Source: JBBRWO01 sp038249135 (GTDB lineage Bacteria; Actinomycetota; Coriobacteriia; Anaerosomatales; JAAXUF01). From it: DNA of 27,296 nucleotides. Shown here one piece after another: positions 7,960 through 15,404 of the stretch. A program made the translations under genes and the position numbers. The stretch covers positions 1 to 27,296 of the forward strand of contig JBBRWO010000017.1 of the NCBI GenBank assembly GCA_038249135.1. Reading direction: 5' to 3'. The notes beneath the pieces are model-generated. The model was not told the origin of the DNA, searched no databases, and saw nothing but the letters and a program-made list of their open reading frames with translations. The stretch's first letter is position 1. Every line of letters starts with the position of its first letter.

Positions 7960-9296
7960 GGCCGTCTAGATGCGATTCGCTGCCGCCACGACGCGAGCAG
8001 GTCGGGGCTGACGCCCAGCCGGTACGCGACGACCCCGAGCAGGTTCACCAGCGTCGGAACGACCAGTCCGTGTTCCTCCCAGACGCGCGCGGACGTCTCG
8101 GCCCGCTGGGGTAGCACCACAACCGTGCCGAGTCGCCGCAGGCGAAGCACGATCTCGAGGTCTTCCATCGTCGGAATCTCCGGGTACCCTCCCATATCGC
8201 GAAACGTCCTCGCCGAGAGGAACAGCGCCTGATCGCCGTAGGGCGTGCCGCTTATGCGGTGGCGGAGTCGGCCCGCCGTCCCGATCAATCGCGCATGGCG
8301 CGTCTCCGAAGGCACGGCGAAGGTAAACGCCCCCGCGACCACACCAGGCTTCGCCGACGCCTCACGTGCGAGGGCCGCTGCCTCCCGAGGGAGCCGCGTG
8401 TCGGCGTGGGTGAGCAGCAGGATGCCGTCGGTCACCTCGGCGGCGCCGGCGTTCATCTGCAGCGCGCGACCGCGAGCCGACTCGATCACGCGGGCCCCCG
8501 CAGCCAAGGCAACAGCGCATGTGTCGTCGCGCGACCCGCCATCGACCACGATCACCTCATCGACACCAGCGGCCAAAGCTCCCGCCACCGCAGCGCCCAC
8601 GAGCGCGGCCTCGTCGAGCGCCGGCATCACCGCTGTGACGCGCGCGGTGGGTCCGATGTCGCCGCCCAACACCCGCTCGGCGTCGGCGAGATCCTCGGCA
8701 CGGTCGACGTCGGGAAGCGGCTCGAGCAGTACGTATGACAGGTCGTGCTTCTCGGCGAGTTCGATGGTGGCGTCGAGCACCTCTGCTGTGCTCCAAGGGA
8801 TCTTGCTGAAGAGGAACGGCACCGCTCGTTTCGCGGACTGTTTGCGCAGCGCAATGAGGTAGTAGCCGCCATCGGTCGCCGGGCCGAGCACCACGTCGAC
8901 GCCGTCGAGGCGTCGGAGCGCGTCTCGCAGGTGCGCGCTGGTCAGCCGCGGGCAGTCACTGCCGACCACCACGACCTTCCGTTTCCCCGCCGAGAATCCG
9001 TCGCCAAAAGCGACTCTGATTCGGTCGCCTAAGTCGCCCTCGCCCTGGTAGCGCGTCGAGAACCCGCCGCCGAGCCACTCATGAGCAGCGTGCGTGAACG
9101 CCGCGTCGGTACGTACCTGGCACTTCGCGTCCCCGGTCGCCTGGACGGCGAGCATCGAGCGCAGCGTGTGCCGGGTGAGGCGGTCGTGTAGGTCGAGCGC
9201 CACCTCGGGCGTCAGCGGCGGAACGAGGCGCGTCTTGACCTCGCCGAGGCGCGGAAAGCGCGTCAGCATCGTGATCAGGTTCCTGGAGCGGCTCAT
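7956..9296 (-). CDS. Fused rSAM/selenodomain-associated transferases 1 and 2
   Basis: This 446-residue protein joins two nucleotide-sugar-transferase-like domains. Residues 1-210 match the transferase 1 family (TIGR04282/DUF2064, CofC-like): KTRLVPPL near 21, GSDCP (112-116) and LGPATDGGYYLIAL (137-150). Residues 218-446 match transferase 2 (TIGR04283, GT2-like): TAVMPALDEA, VIVVDGGSRDDT (248-259), THADTRLP (296-303), YGDQALF (353-359) and TMEDLEIVLRLRRLG (376-390). These families were named for their association with the radical SAM/selenodomain protein encoded immediately upstream here, and are proposed to act in the same biosynthetic pathway. The ATG at 9296 is chosen because homology begins there; the frame stays open into the upstream gene without coding sense. 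Its ribosome site (CGGGA) is weak and lies in the 3' arm of the putative SECIS hairpin. Product of the pathway unknown. Confidence 0.9.
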   Translation of the reverse strand: MSRSRNLITMLTRFPRLGEVKTRLVPPLTPEVALDLHDRLTRHTLRSMLAVQATGDAKCQVRTDAAFTHAAHEWLGGGFSTRYQGEGDLGDRIRVAFGDGFSAGKRKVVVVGSDCPRLTSAHLRDALRRLDGVDVVLGPATDGGYYLIALRKQSAKRAVPFLFSKIPWSTAEVLDATIELAEKHDLSYVLLEPLPDVDRAEDLADAERVLGGDIGPTARVTAVMPALDEAALVGAAVAGALAAGVDEVIVVDGGSRDDTCAVALAAGARVIESARGRALQMNAGAAEVTDGILLLTHADTRLPREAAALAREASAKPGVVAGAFTFAVPSETRHARLIGTAGRLRHRISGTPYGDQALFLSARTFRDMGGYPEIPTMEDLEIVLRLRRLGTVVVLPQRAETSARVWEEHGLVVPTLVNLLGVVAYRLGVSPDLLASWRQRIASRRP

Positions 9297-9298
9297 CG

Positions 9299-9320
9299 CG
9301 TGTGTCCCGACCGGGTCACG
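9299..9320 (-). promoter_or_regulatory. Putative bacterial SECIS-like hairpin
   Basis: On the minus strand, starting 14 bases after the TGA at 9336-9334, CGTG pairs with CACG, then CCC with GGG, enclosing a GGTC loop (9312-9309). An alternative inner pairing is GTG/CAC with an A-A mismatch. E. coli fdhF SECIS also exposes GGUC, about 19-22 bases after its UGA; here the loop is at 22-25. The stem is short and was found by eye. The hairpin overlaps the start region of the downstream transferase gene. Confidence 0.45.
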
Positions 9321-10392
9321 AGAGTGCCCCCGCTCAACTCGAGCCCGCCGCAGCGGTGCACGCGTAGCAGTGAGATCCGAATCCGATCCGACGTGATGCC
9401 AGCGCCTCCTCGAGGCCCGCCGCGCCGAGTTCCGAGGCGGCCAGCAACTCCGCGACGGTGCGCGGTCCGGCGGCCGGCGAGATGCCGGCTGCGAGGTTGA
9501 AGTCGCAGTCCCAGAGCGTGCCGTCCCACGCGATCTCGAGTCCGTGTCGGCAGGCCATGGCGTCGACCACGCTGGGGTTGAAGGCGTCGGCGAGGCTCTG
9601 AAGATAGCCGTCGTAGGTGTTCTCGGAGTGCCCGCCGTCGGCCATGAGTTGCGCTCGAAGGCGGCCGACCGGAACGTTGTTGATCGCCAACAGCGAGTCG
9701 AAGCGCACGCCCAGCGGCTCCAGCGCAGCGCGGAACTCGGCCGCGAGTTCGTCCTGAGGCCGGCAGATCTCGCCGGGGGGCGGGTTGTACGCGACATCCA
9801 GCACCAAGGGCTCGGTCAGGTGGTCGCCCTCGTTACGGCCCACATACCCGCCTGCATCGGCGCTGTGCCCGTATCCCAGTGCATTCAGCCGCTGCAGCAC
9901 CGCAAGCGCCGTCTCGCACCATGCCGAGCCGCGCTGCGCGTCGATCGCCGCGGCCGAGGTCCCCGGCAGTGATGCCAGCACCTGCACGCCGCGAGCCGCG
10001 AACAGCGCGGGCAGATCGGCGTGCTCGGGCCTCGCGAGCGCGACCAAGTTAGTGCGCACGCGGACCGCGAGTCCCGCGTCACGAAGCCGCGCAATCAGCT
10101 CCGGCAACGCCGAGAACACCTCTGGCTCGCCGCCGGTGATGTCGACGAGGTCGGGGCGGATCTTCTCGGCCAGCTTGATTGCGTCCAGCATCGTCTCGCG
10201 GGACATGACCTCGGTGCGGTGGGGGGAGCAGGCGTGATGGCAGTGCGCGCAGGCAGCGTCGCAGCGCAGACCGACGTTGAGCATCAGCATCTCGACGCGC
10301 TCCGGCCGGTTGGCGAGTGCGGAAGCATCGAGCGCGCGCTCGACGAATCGCAGAACACGGGTCGCTGTTGGTGAGGGCTCTTCGGGAATCAT
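9316..10392 (-). CDS. ArsS-like radical SAM protein, probable selenoprotein (TGA 9336-9334 read as Sec)
   Basis: This radical SAM enzyme of the TIGR04167/ArsS family has a C-terminal DUF3641 (pfam12345) domain. The cluster motif CxxxCxxC is Cys44, Cys48 and Cys51, inside NVGLRCDAACAHCHHACSP. TGGEP is at 86-90. Family marks DVAYNPPPGE (199-208), INNVPVGRL (237-245) and MACRHGLEIAWDGTLWDCDFN (near 279-299) follow. The C-terminus reads HCYACTAAAGSS and then TGA. In relatives the next residue is Cys or selenocysteine followed by Gly/Ala-rich residues; here readthrough gives U-A-G-A-L-S and a second TGA (9318-9316). The full product would be 358 residues, against 352 if the first TGA stops. Family members are linked to arsenosugar synthesis in some bacteria, but no arsM is visible. 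Upstream lies a helicase gene; downstream is the fused transferase. Family certain; Sec strongly suspected. The start has only a weak AGAGA ribosome site. Confidence 0.85.
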
Positions 10393-10449
10393 TCTCTGAG
10401 TCTACCCGTACCGGAGCTCGCGCAGGTCTCGATACGGAAGTCACCGGTA

Positions 10450-10467
10450 GATGACGCCATGGTCATC
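10450..10467 (-). terminator. Weak hairpin after the helicase gene
   Basis: GATGAC and GTCATC form a six-pair stem with a six-base loop, two bases past the helicase stop. There is no T-run, so it may only stabilise the mRNA end or weakly separate the helicase from the radical SAM gene. Confidence 0.3.
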
Positions 10468-10469
10468 CG

Positions 10470-11693
10470 CTAGATTCTGCGGCTGCCTCGTCGTGACCCA
10501 CTGACCTTGCCGCCAAAGACCGAGCGCTTCACCTTGACGACCGGGCGTCCGGCGAAGGGGATGATGCGGCCTTCTCGGTACTCGAAGCCATCGAGGTCCT
10601 CGGCAGGGAGCAGCTTGCCCAGCATGTACTCGATCTCGCGCAGCTGGACGATCTCATCGGGTCCCACGAACGTGAGCGCGTAGCCGCTCGCTCCCGCGCG
10701 ACCGGTGCGGCCGATGCGGTGGACGTAATCCTCGGGGTTCTCGGGCACGTCGTAGTTGATGACGTGGCTGATGTCGGAGATGTCGATGCCGCGCGCGACG
10801 ATGTCGGTGGCGATGAGCACTTCGATCTCGCCGGCGCGGAAGTCCTCGAGCGCCTCCTGGCGAGCCTTCTGCGCGCGGTCGGCGTGCATGACGGCGACGC
10901 GGATGTCCATGCGGGTGAGGATGGTCTCGAGCATGTCGGCGCGCGCCTTGGTGCGGGTGAAGACCAGCACGCGGTCGGCTCCTCGGCGGGCCAGAACGCC
11001 TGCGAGCAACTCCGGCTTCTGGGACTGCTCGACCGGCATGATCGCCTGCTCGACGCCCTCGGCGGTTGTGCCCTTGATGGCGATCTCGACGTACTCCGGA
11101 TCGTGCAGCATCCGGCCTACGATGTTGGTGATGTCTTCAGACAGCGTCGCCGAGAAGAGCAGGTTCTGGCGCTCCTTGGGCAGGAAGGCGAGGATGCGAC
11201 GGACGCTGGGCCAGAATCCCATGTCGACCATGCGGTCGGCCTCGTCGAGTACCAGTACCTCGACTTCCGAGAGGTCCAAGTCGCCGCGCTCGTGCAGGTC
11301 GATGAGGCGACCCGGGGTGGCGACCAGTACCTCGACGCCGCTCTTGAGCTTCTTGACCTGCGGCTCGTACTTCACGCCGCCGACCACGATGCAGGTCCGC
11401 TGGCCGGTGTGCTTGCCAACGATCCCGGCGACCTTCTCGATCTGCTGGGCGAGTTCGCGGGTGGGGGAGACGACGAGTGCGCGCGGCGAACCCGTCCCCA
11501 TGCCGATGCGCTGCATCAACGGGAGGGTGAACGCGGTGGTCTTACCCGTGCCGGTCTGGGCGGCGGCGACCACGTCGCGACCGGCCAACACCAACTCGAT
11601 GGACTGGCGCTGGATAGGTGTGGGCTCTGTGTAGCCCATCTCCTCGACGGCAGCGAGGATATCGTCGTTCAAGCCGAGTGTTCTGAATTTCAT
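10470..11693 (-). CDS. DEAD-box ATP-dependent RNA helicase, RhlE type
   Basis: This 407-residue helicase remodels RNA duplexes using ATP. All core motifs are readable: the Q-motif phrase TEPTPIQRQSI (22-32), motif I AQTGTGKT (45-52), PTRELAQQ (77-84), TPGRL (126-130), DEAD (150-153), SAT (181-183), VFTRTKARAD in the second RecA domain, ATDIVARGID, and HRIGRTGRAG. The C-terminal tail is short and basic, ending SGSRRGSRRI, as is common for RNA binding in RhlE/CsdA-like enzymes. ATG 11693 is chosen because homology starts at MKFRTLGL; the frame runs 47 codons further upstream into the next gene without coding character. The ribosome site is poor (AGGGG almost touching the ATG). It may act in ribosome assembly or mRNA decay; the specific role is unknown. 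Confidence 0.95.
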   Translation of the reverse strand: MKFRTLGLNDDILAAVEEMGYTEPTPIQRQSIELVLAGRDVVAAAQTGTGKTTAFTLPLMQRIGMGTGSPRALVVSPTRELAQQIEKVAGIVGKHTGQRTCIVVGGVKYEPQVKKLKSGVEVLVATPGRLIDLHERGDLDLSEVEVLVLDEADRMVDMGFWPSVRRILAFLPKERQNLLFSATLSEDITNIVGRMLHDPEYVEIAIKGTTAEGVEQAIMPVEQSQKPELLAGVLARRGADRVLVFTRTKARADMLETILTRMDIRVAVMHADRAQKARQEALEDFRAGEIEVLIATDIVARGIDISDISHVINYDVPENPEDYVHRIGRTGRAGASGYALTFVGPDEIVQLREIEYMLGKLLPAEDLDGFEYREGRIIPFAGRPVVKVKRSVFGGKVSGSRRGSRRI

Positions 11694-11772
11694 GCCCCTA
11701 GTATGCGCGACCGCGCGCTTCTGCGCTACGCGGCGCCTCGCCGGTCCGCGCCTGAAGCCGTGACGGGCGCCG

Positions 11773-12684
11773 TCAGCGCACCAGATCGGCGAGCGCGGAG
11801 TCCACGTCCGGGAAGCGGAACTCGAACCCGGCATGCAGCGCCTTCTCGGCGGACATGCGCTGGCTCATGAGTGTGTAAGGCGTCACTTCGCCGAGGATGA
11901 TCCTGAGGCCGAACTCCGGTACCGGCAGCCACGACGGGCGATGCGCCGCCCGACCCAGCGCCGCTGAGAACTCCTTCATCCGCACCGGTGTCGGTGCGCC
12001 GGCGTTCACCGGACCGGAGAGCGTTTCGTTGGTCAGCGCGAAGGCGTACAGACGCGCGATGTCGAGTTGATGCACCCAGCTGAACCACTGTCGGCCATTG
12101 CCGACAGGACCGCCGGCGAACAGCCGCATCGGCAGCAGCATGCGGGGGAGCAGCCCTTCGTCGCCCAGCACGATGCCGGTGCGGACGGTGATCACGCGAG
12201 CGCCGCTGGACTGAGCTCGCAACGCGGCATGCTCCCACTCCACGGCGAGGTCGGCGAGGAAGTCGCCACCGGTTCGCGCATCCTCGGACAGGAGGGTTTC
12301 GCCCGCGTCGCCGTAGATGCCGACGGCGCTGGCTCCCACGTAGACCTCGGGGCCGCCTCCTTGCGCGCGAGCGCTCTGCACCACGGTCACCAGCGCGGTC
12401 GTGGTGTCGAGTCTGCTCGATCGGAGCAGCGGCTTGGTCGTGTCGGTCCAGCGGCTCGCGATGGGGAAGCCGGACAGGTTCGCGACGGCGTCGGCGACAA
12501 GCACGTCGCTGACCCACTCGCCGGTCGCGTCCGCGGGGTCGAAGCCGACTTCGCGTACACCCGCGGGGGGTGCGACTGCTCCCGGACGATGCGAGAGCCA
12601 CGTGACCTCATGGTTGTCTGCCAGAAGTTGTCGAGTGACCTCTCGGCCGATGAACCCGTTACCGCCAGCGAGTGCGATGCGCAT
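11773..12684 (-). CDS. TIGR01777-family NAD(P)-binding epimerase-like protein (YfcH type)
   Basis: This 303-residue protein is an atypical short-chain dehydrogenase/epimerase of the TIGR01777 family, related to E. coli YfcH and the SulA/DUF1731 group. The Rossmann motif GGNGFIG is at 7-13. NLSGFPIASRWTDTTKPLLRSSR (about 76-98) is the family's characteristic segment following the dinucleotide-binding half, YVGASAVGIYGD carries the catalytic-type Tyr/Ser region, and FSWVHQLDIARLY is the usual substrate-domain motif. The C-terminal part, with PEFGLRIILGE and ADLVR, is the short DUF1731 domain. ATG 12684 is chosen for its ribosome site AAGGAG, five to seven bases upstream. It is divergent from the NmrA-like gene over a 131-base gap. 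The substrate is unknown throughout most of the family. Confidence 0.92.
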   Translation of the reverse strand: MRIALAGGNGFIGREVTRQLLADNHEVTWLSHRPGAVAPPAGVREVGFDPADATGEWVSDVLVADAVANLSGFPIASRWTDTTKPLLRSSRLDTTTALVTVVQSARAQGGGPEVYVGASAVGIYGDAGETLLSEDARTGGDFLADLAVEWEHAALRAQSSGARVITVRTGIVLGDEGLLPRMLLPMRLFAGGPVGNGRQWFSWVHQLDIARLYAFALTNETLSGPVNAGAPTPVRMKEFSAALGRAAHRPSWLPVPEFGLRIILGEVTPYTLMSQRMSAEKALHAGFEFRFPDVDSALADLVR

Positions 12685-12815
12685 CAGGTCTCCTTCGTCT
12701 ACCTCCCCTTGGTCCACCTCCGATGATACCCCTGGGGGGATTTGGGGCGCCGCTGTCGCTCGTGATGCGGCAAGGGGTATAGGCTCGACAACGCCACATC
12801 GCGAGGAGCCACTGC

Positions 12816-13664
12816 ATGCCGACTGCCGCCAACCATCTGATTCTCGTCACCGGGGCCACCGGCCGGCAGGGGGGCAGCGTCGTGCGACACCTATCGGTAG
12901 CTGGCTGGCGCCTGGCGGCGCTGGTTCGCGATCCGGACGCTCCCGCTGCCCGAGCGCTTGCCGAGCGGGGAGTCGAGCTTCGTCAGGGCGACCTGGATGA
13001 CCCGGCTTCGCTGAATGCGGCCCTCGATGGCGCCTACGGCGTCTTCTCGGTGCAGAGCTGGGCAGAGGGAATCGACGCGGAGATACGCCAGGGAGTCAAT
13101 CTGGCGGAGGCGGCGTCGCGTGCGGCGGTCGAGCACTTCGTGTACTCGTCGGTGGGGGGTGCCGAGCGAGCGACCGGCGTCCCGCACTTCGAGAGCAAGT
13201 GGCTCATCGAGGAGCGGATACGCGAACTCGACCTGCCCTACACCATCTGGCGGCCGGTCTACTTCATGGAGAATCTGCTGTGGCAGAAGGACGCGATCAA
13301 GGCCGGACACCTGACGCCGCCCATGGACCCCGACATCCCGCTGCAGTTCATCGCAGTCGAGGATATCGGCGCGTTCGTGGCGATGTCGTTTCGCACGCCC
13401 GGCGCGTGGCTCGGCAAGGCCACGGAAATCGCCGGCGACGAGCTGTCGTTCAGACAAGTCGCTGAGGCGCTCTCCGCTGTGGTGCAGGTCGAGGTCGTTC
13501 TCGATACTCTCAAGCCGCCCACGGAACCGGAGCGCCAGATCATGGCCCGGTGGTTCGAGCGGGAGGGCTACCGAGCGGACATCGAGCGGTTGCGACAGCT
13601 CATTCCGGAGCTCACGGACCTCCAGACGTGGGCGAGCATCAGGCTGGGTTGTCTGTCCTGCTAG
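12816..13664 (+). CDS. NmrA-family NAD(P)-binding protein
   Basis: This 282-residue protein belongs to the NmrA-like branch of atypical short-chain dehydrogenases. It has the diagnostic dinucleotide loop VTGATGRQGGSVVRHL (11-26), a basic residue after strand 2 (LVRDPDAPAARALAERG) suggesting NADPH preference, QGDLDDPASL, and HFVYSSVGGAERATGVPHFESKW (about 109-131), where the usual catalytic Tyr/Lys pair of SDRs is replaced by the NmrA pattern. Proteins of this family act as redox sensors/regulators or as quinone/isoflavone-type reductases. ATG 12816 has GAGGAG (12803-12808) seven bases upstream. TATAGG at 12778-12783 may be its -10 element. The C-terminus ends in GCLSC, slightly odd for the family. 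Confidence 0.9.
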   Translation: MPTAANHLILVTGATGRQGGSVVRHLSVAGWRLAALVRDPDAPAARALAERGVELRQGDLDDPASLNAALDGAYGVFSVQSWAEGIDAEIRQGVNLAEAASRAAVEHFVYSSVGGAERATGVPHFESKWLIEERIRELDLPYTIWRPVYFMENLLWQKDAIKAGHLTPPMDPDIPLQFIAVEDIGAFVAMSFRTPGAWLGKATEIAGDELSFRQVAEALSAVVQVEVVLDTLKPPTEPERQIMARWFEREGYRADIERLRQLIPELTDLQTWASIRLGCLSC

Positions 13665-13681
13665 CGTGGCCGTTGACCCGC

Positions 13682-14443
13682 TTAGCGCTGCTGCTCGTCG
13701 AGAATCACGGCGATGCTCTCGTTCACCGTGATGTCCTGCTGTTCAGCAGCGCTCATGTCGGGGTCTTCGGTGTCTCCTGGCTGCGGGCCGTAGTCTCCAA
13801 ACTGCGCGTGGTTCCCACCCTCGATCTCAAGGAAGCGGGTATCTTGCGGAAGCAGCGGTTTCGCGTCGTCCCACGACTGCCTGTTCACCACGGTGTCCTG
13901 AGTCCCCACCAGTGAACTCACGCGCAGTCCGCTCTGGGAGAGGCTGGACGAGCTTTGCGGGTATGAGGCGAGTAACACCAGCCCATCGATAGTATCCAGG
14001 TTGAACGCCGCGTACTGTGCCGCCATCACGCCGCCAAGCGAGTGGCCGCCAATCGTCCAGGTCGCCACGTCAGGGTTGTTCTCGATGGCCGCAGTTGCGG
14101 CATTCGGATTCAGGACCGCGAGCGCCAGAGGCATCTCGGAGATCACGACCACGCAGTTGCGCTGCGCGAGAGCGCGGGCGTACGGCGCATAGCTTCGCGG
14201 ATCGACGTGCCCGCCGGGATAGAAGATGTAGCCGCGGGTCGCAGTACCGCTAGCGGGCCGAAACACCCAGCCCTCATCGGCCTGCTCGACGCTCACACCA
14301 CTGTCCGACTTGAGCGCGCCGAGCGCGGAATCTGTCGGCCCGAGTGGCGTCAGACCCCAGACGACGAATCCGCCGATGAGCATGATGAACAGAGCCGGGA
14401 TGGCGAGCAGCCAGCGAAGGGCTTTCTTGGTTCTCGGTTTCAC
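13682..14443 (-). CDS. Membrane-anchored alpha/beta hydrolase
   Basis: This 253-residue protein has an N-terminal membrane anchor (residues 11-32, following KPRTKK) and an extracytoplasmic alpha/beta-hydrolase domain (Abhydrolase_5 type). The nucleophile elbow is GGHSLGG with Ser135. VGTQDTVV supplies a likely acid, Asp183, and EGGNHAQFGDYG the His212 of the triad. YIFYPGGHVDPRSYAPYARAL (72-92) gives the oxyanion-side strand and loop. The start is GTG at 14443, which overlaps the stop of the nitroreductase gene (GTGA), with AAGAAG as a modest ribosome site. The two genes are therefore coupled. The substrate cannot be told; relatives are annotated as carboxylesterases or lipase-like proteins. 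Confidence 0.9.
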   Translation of the reverse strand: MKPRTKKALRWLLAIPALFIMLIGGFVVWGLTPLGPTDSALGALKSDSGVSVEQADEGWVFRPASGTATRGYIFYPGGHVDPRSYAPYARALAQRNCVVVISEMPLALAVLNPNAATAAIENNPDVATWTIGGHSLGGVMAAQYAAFNLDTIDGLVLLASYPQSSSSLSQSGLRVSSLVGTQDTVVNRQSWDDAKPLLPQDTRFLEIEGGNHAQFGDYGPQPGDTEDPDMSAAEQQDITVNESIAVILDEQQR

Positions 14444-15252
14444 GAGTTCTTCTTTGCGGGGACGAAGCGGGCGACATTCAGGCCCGAGGACATGTCGTGC
14501 CAGATACCGGTCACTTCATAGGACAGCGCGGCTATCTCGACGTGCAGCATGGCGATTCCGCAGTCCAGCCGCTTGGTGACCTTGGGGGACTCGAGCCGGC
14601 TGTTGAGCGACACCACCAGCCCCTCGCCGTCCCAGCGAAACCGCCACGGTTGCCGATTGACCGCCGAGGGAGCGAGGCGCGCCGTCTCAAGTGCGCCGAT
14701 GACCCACGACGGCCAGCCGTCGGTACCGTCGGGTGCGATCACATCGAGCGGCTTGCGCGCATGAGAGCCCGCCATATTCGTCATCGTTCGTTCGGTGGAC
14801 GTGGCCTGGGCGACTGCCGTGCCGAGTGGCGACGCCGCGACGACGCGCTCACCCGGCGCGAGGTCCACTAGTGAGGCAGCCTTCTTGGCGTCGAAAAAGC
14901 CGCCGATCCAGCACGTCGCGAGCTCGCGTGCTGTGGCTTCGAGTACGACCGCCTCGCCCGTATATCCCAGGTGCTGGTCGGCGAAGGGCGCACGTGCGTC
15001 GGCGATGAAGAGGAGGGCATGCGGCGAGTCGGTCACCTTGCCGTACCCGCCGATGATCCCCTTGAAGATGTCGACCGCGGGGTCAGTCACCAGTTCGACG
15101 CGCGCGTCTGCGTAGGGGCGGAACCGCGCGCAGAGGTCCTCGATCAGCGAGAGCACGGCGACGTCGGCCGGCGCGCCATCGAAGGAGCGCCGTGAGCGCC
15201 TGCGTGAGACAGCGGCCAACCAGTCGGGCGCGCGCTCAGGTGTGGGTAGCAT
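14440..15252 (-). CDS. Nitroreductase-family protein, TM1586 type
   Basis: This 270-residue protein matches the putative TM1586 nitroreductase family (pfam14512), in which two halves form a single-chain FMN-binding nitroreductase fold normally made by a dimer. Visible marks are the Arg-rich FMN site SRRRSRRSFDG (16-26), a GYGKVTDSPHALLFI strand region (69-83), HLGYTGEAVVLEATARELATCWIGGFFD (near 94-121), and in the second half ARLAPSAVNRQPWRF (191-205) and LDCGIAMLHVEIAAL. ATG 15252 has the ribosome site GAGAGGA. It is the first gene of a two-gene unit with the alpha/beta hydrolase. It is likely a cytoplasmic flavoprotein reducing nitro compounds or quinones with NAD(P)H; the natural substrate is unknown. 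Confidence 0.9.
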   Translation of the reverse strand: MLPTPERAPDWLAAVSRRRSRRSFDGAPADVAVLSLIEDLCARFRPYADARVELVTDPAVDIFKGIIGGYGKVTDSPHALLFIADARAPFADQHLGYTGEAVVLEATARELATCWIGGFFDAKKAASLVDLAPGERVVAASPLGTAVAQATSTERTMTNMAGSHARKPLDVIAPDGTDGWPSWVIGALETARLAPSAVNRQPWRFRWDGEGLVVSLNSRLESPKVTKRLDCGIAMLHVEIAALSYEVTGIWHDMSSGLNVARFVPAKKNS

Positions 15253-15404
15253 GAGGTCCTCTCGGATGGGCGGCTGATGGTCATGGCTCGAGAATCATCT
15301 TACCCGTCAGACGGGCACGCCGGGCACTCGGGCGAACTCCTTGCGGTATGCTTTCGCGTGAATCGAGATGCTGACTCGCGCTGATCGTGCGCTATCGGAG
15401 GACC

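Noticed and set aside
9334..9336. Treating the TGA as an ordinary stop for the radical SAM gene
   Set aside because: The C-terminal family motif would end one residue before its key Cys/Sec; readthrough restores the motif. Kept as the alternative if no Sec machinery exists.
9297..9797. N-terminal extension of the transferase fusion up to 9797
   Set aside because: The extra 167 residues overlap the radical SAM gene in another frame and have a low-complexity Arg/Ser composition. Homology starts at 9296.
10719..11870. A 383-codon plus-strand open frame opposite the helicase
   Set aside because: The translation is a His/Asp/Leu-rich shadow, while the minus strand has every DEAD-box motif.
12721..12760. 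G/C runs in the divergent TIGR01777-NmrA gap as an operator
   Set aside because: The runs (CCCCTGGGGGG, TTTGGGG) are simple homopolymer-like stretches in GC-rich DNA; no convincing dyad for a regulator.
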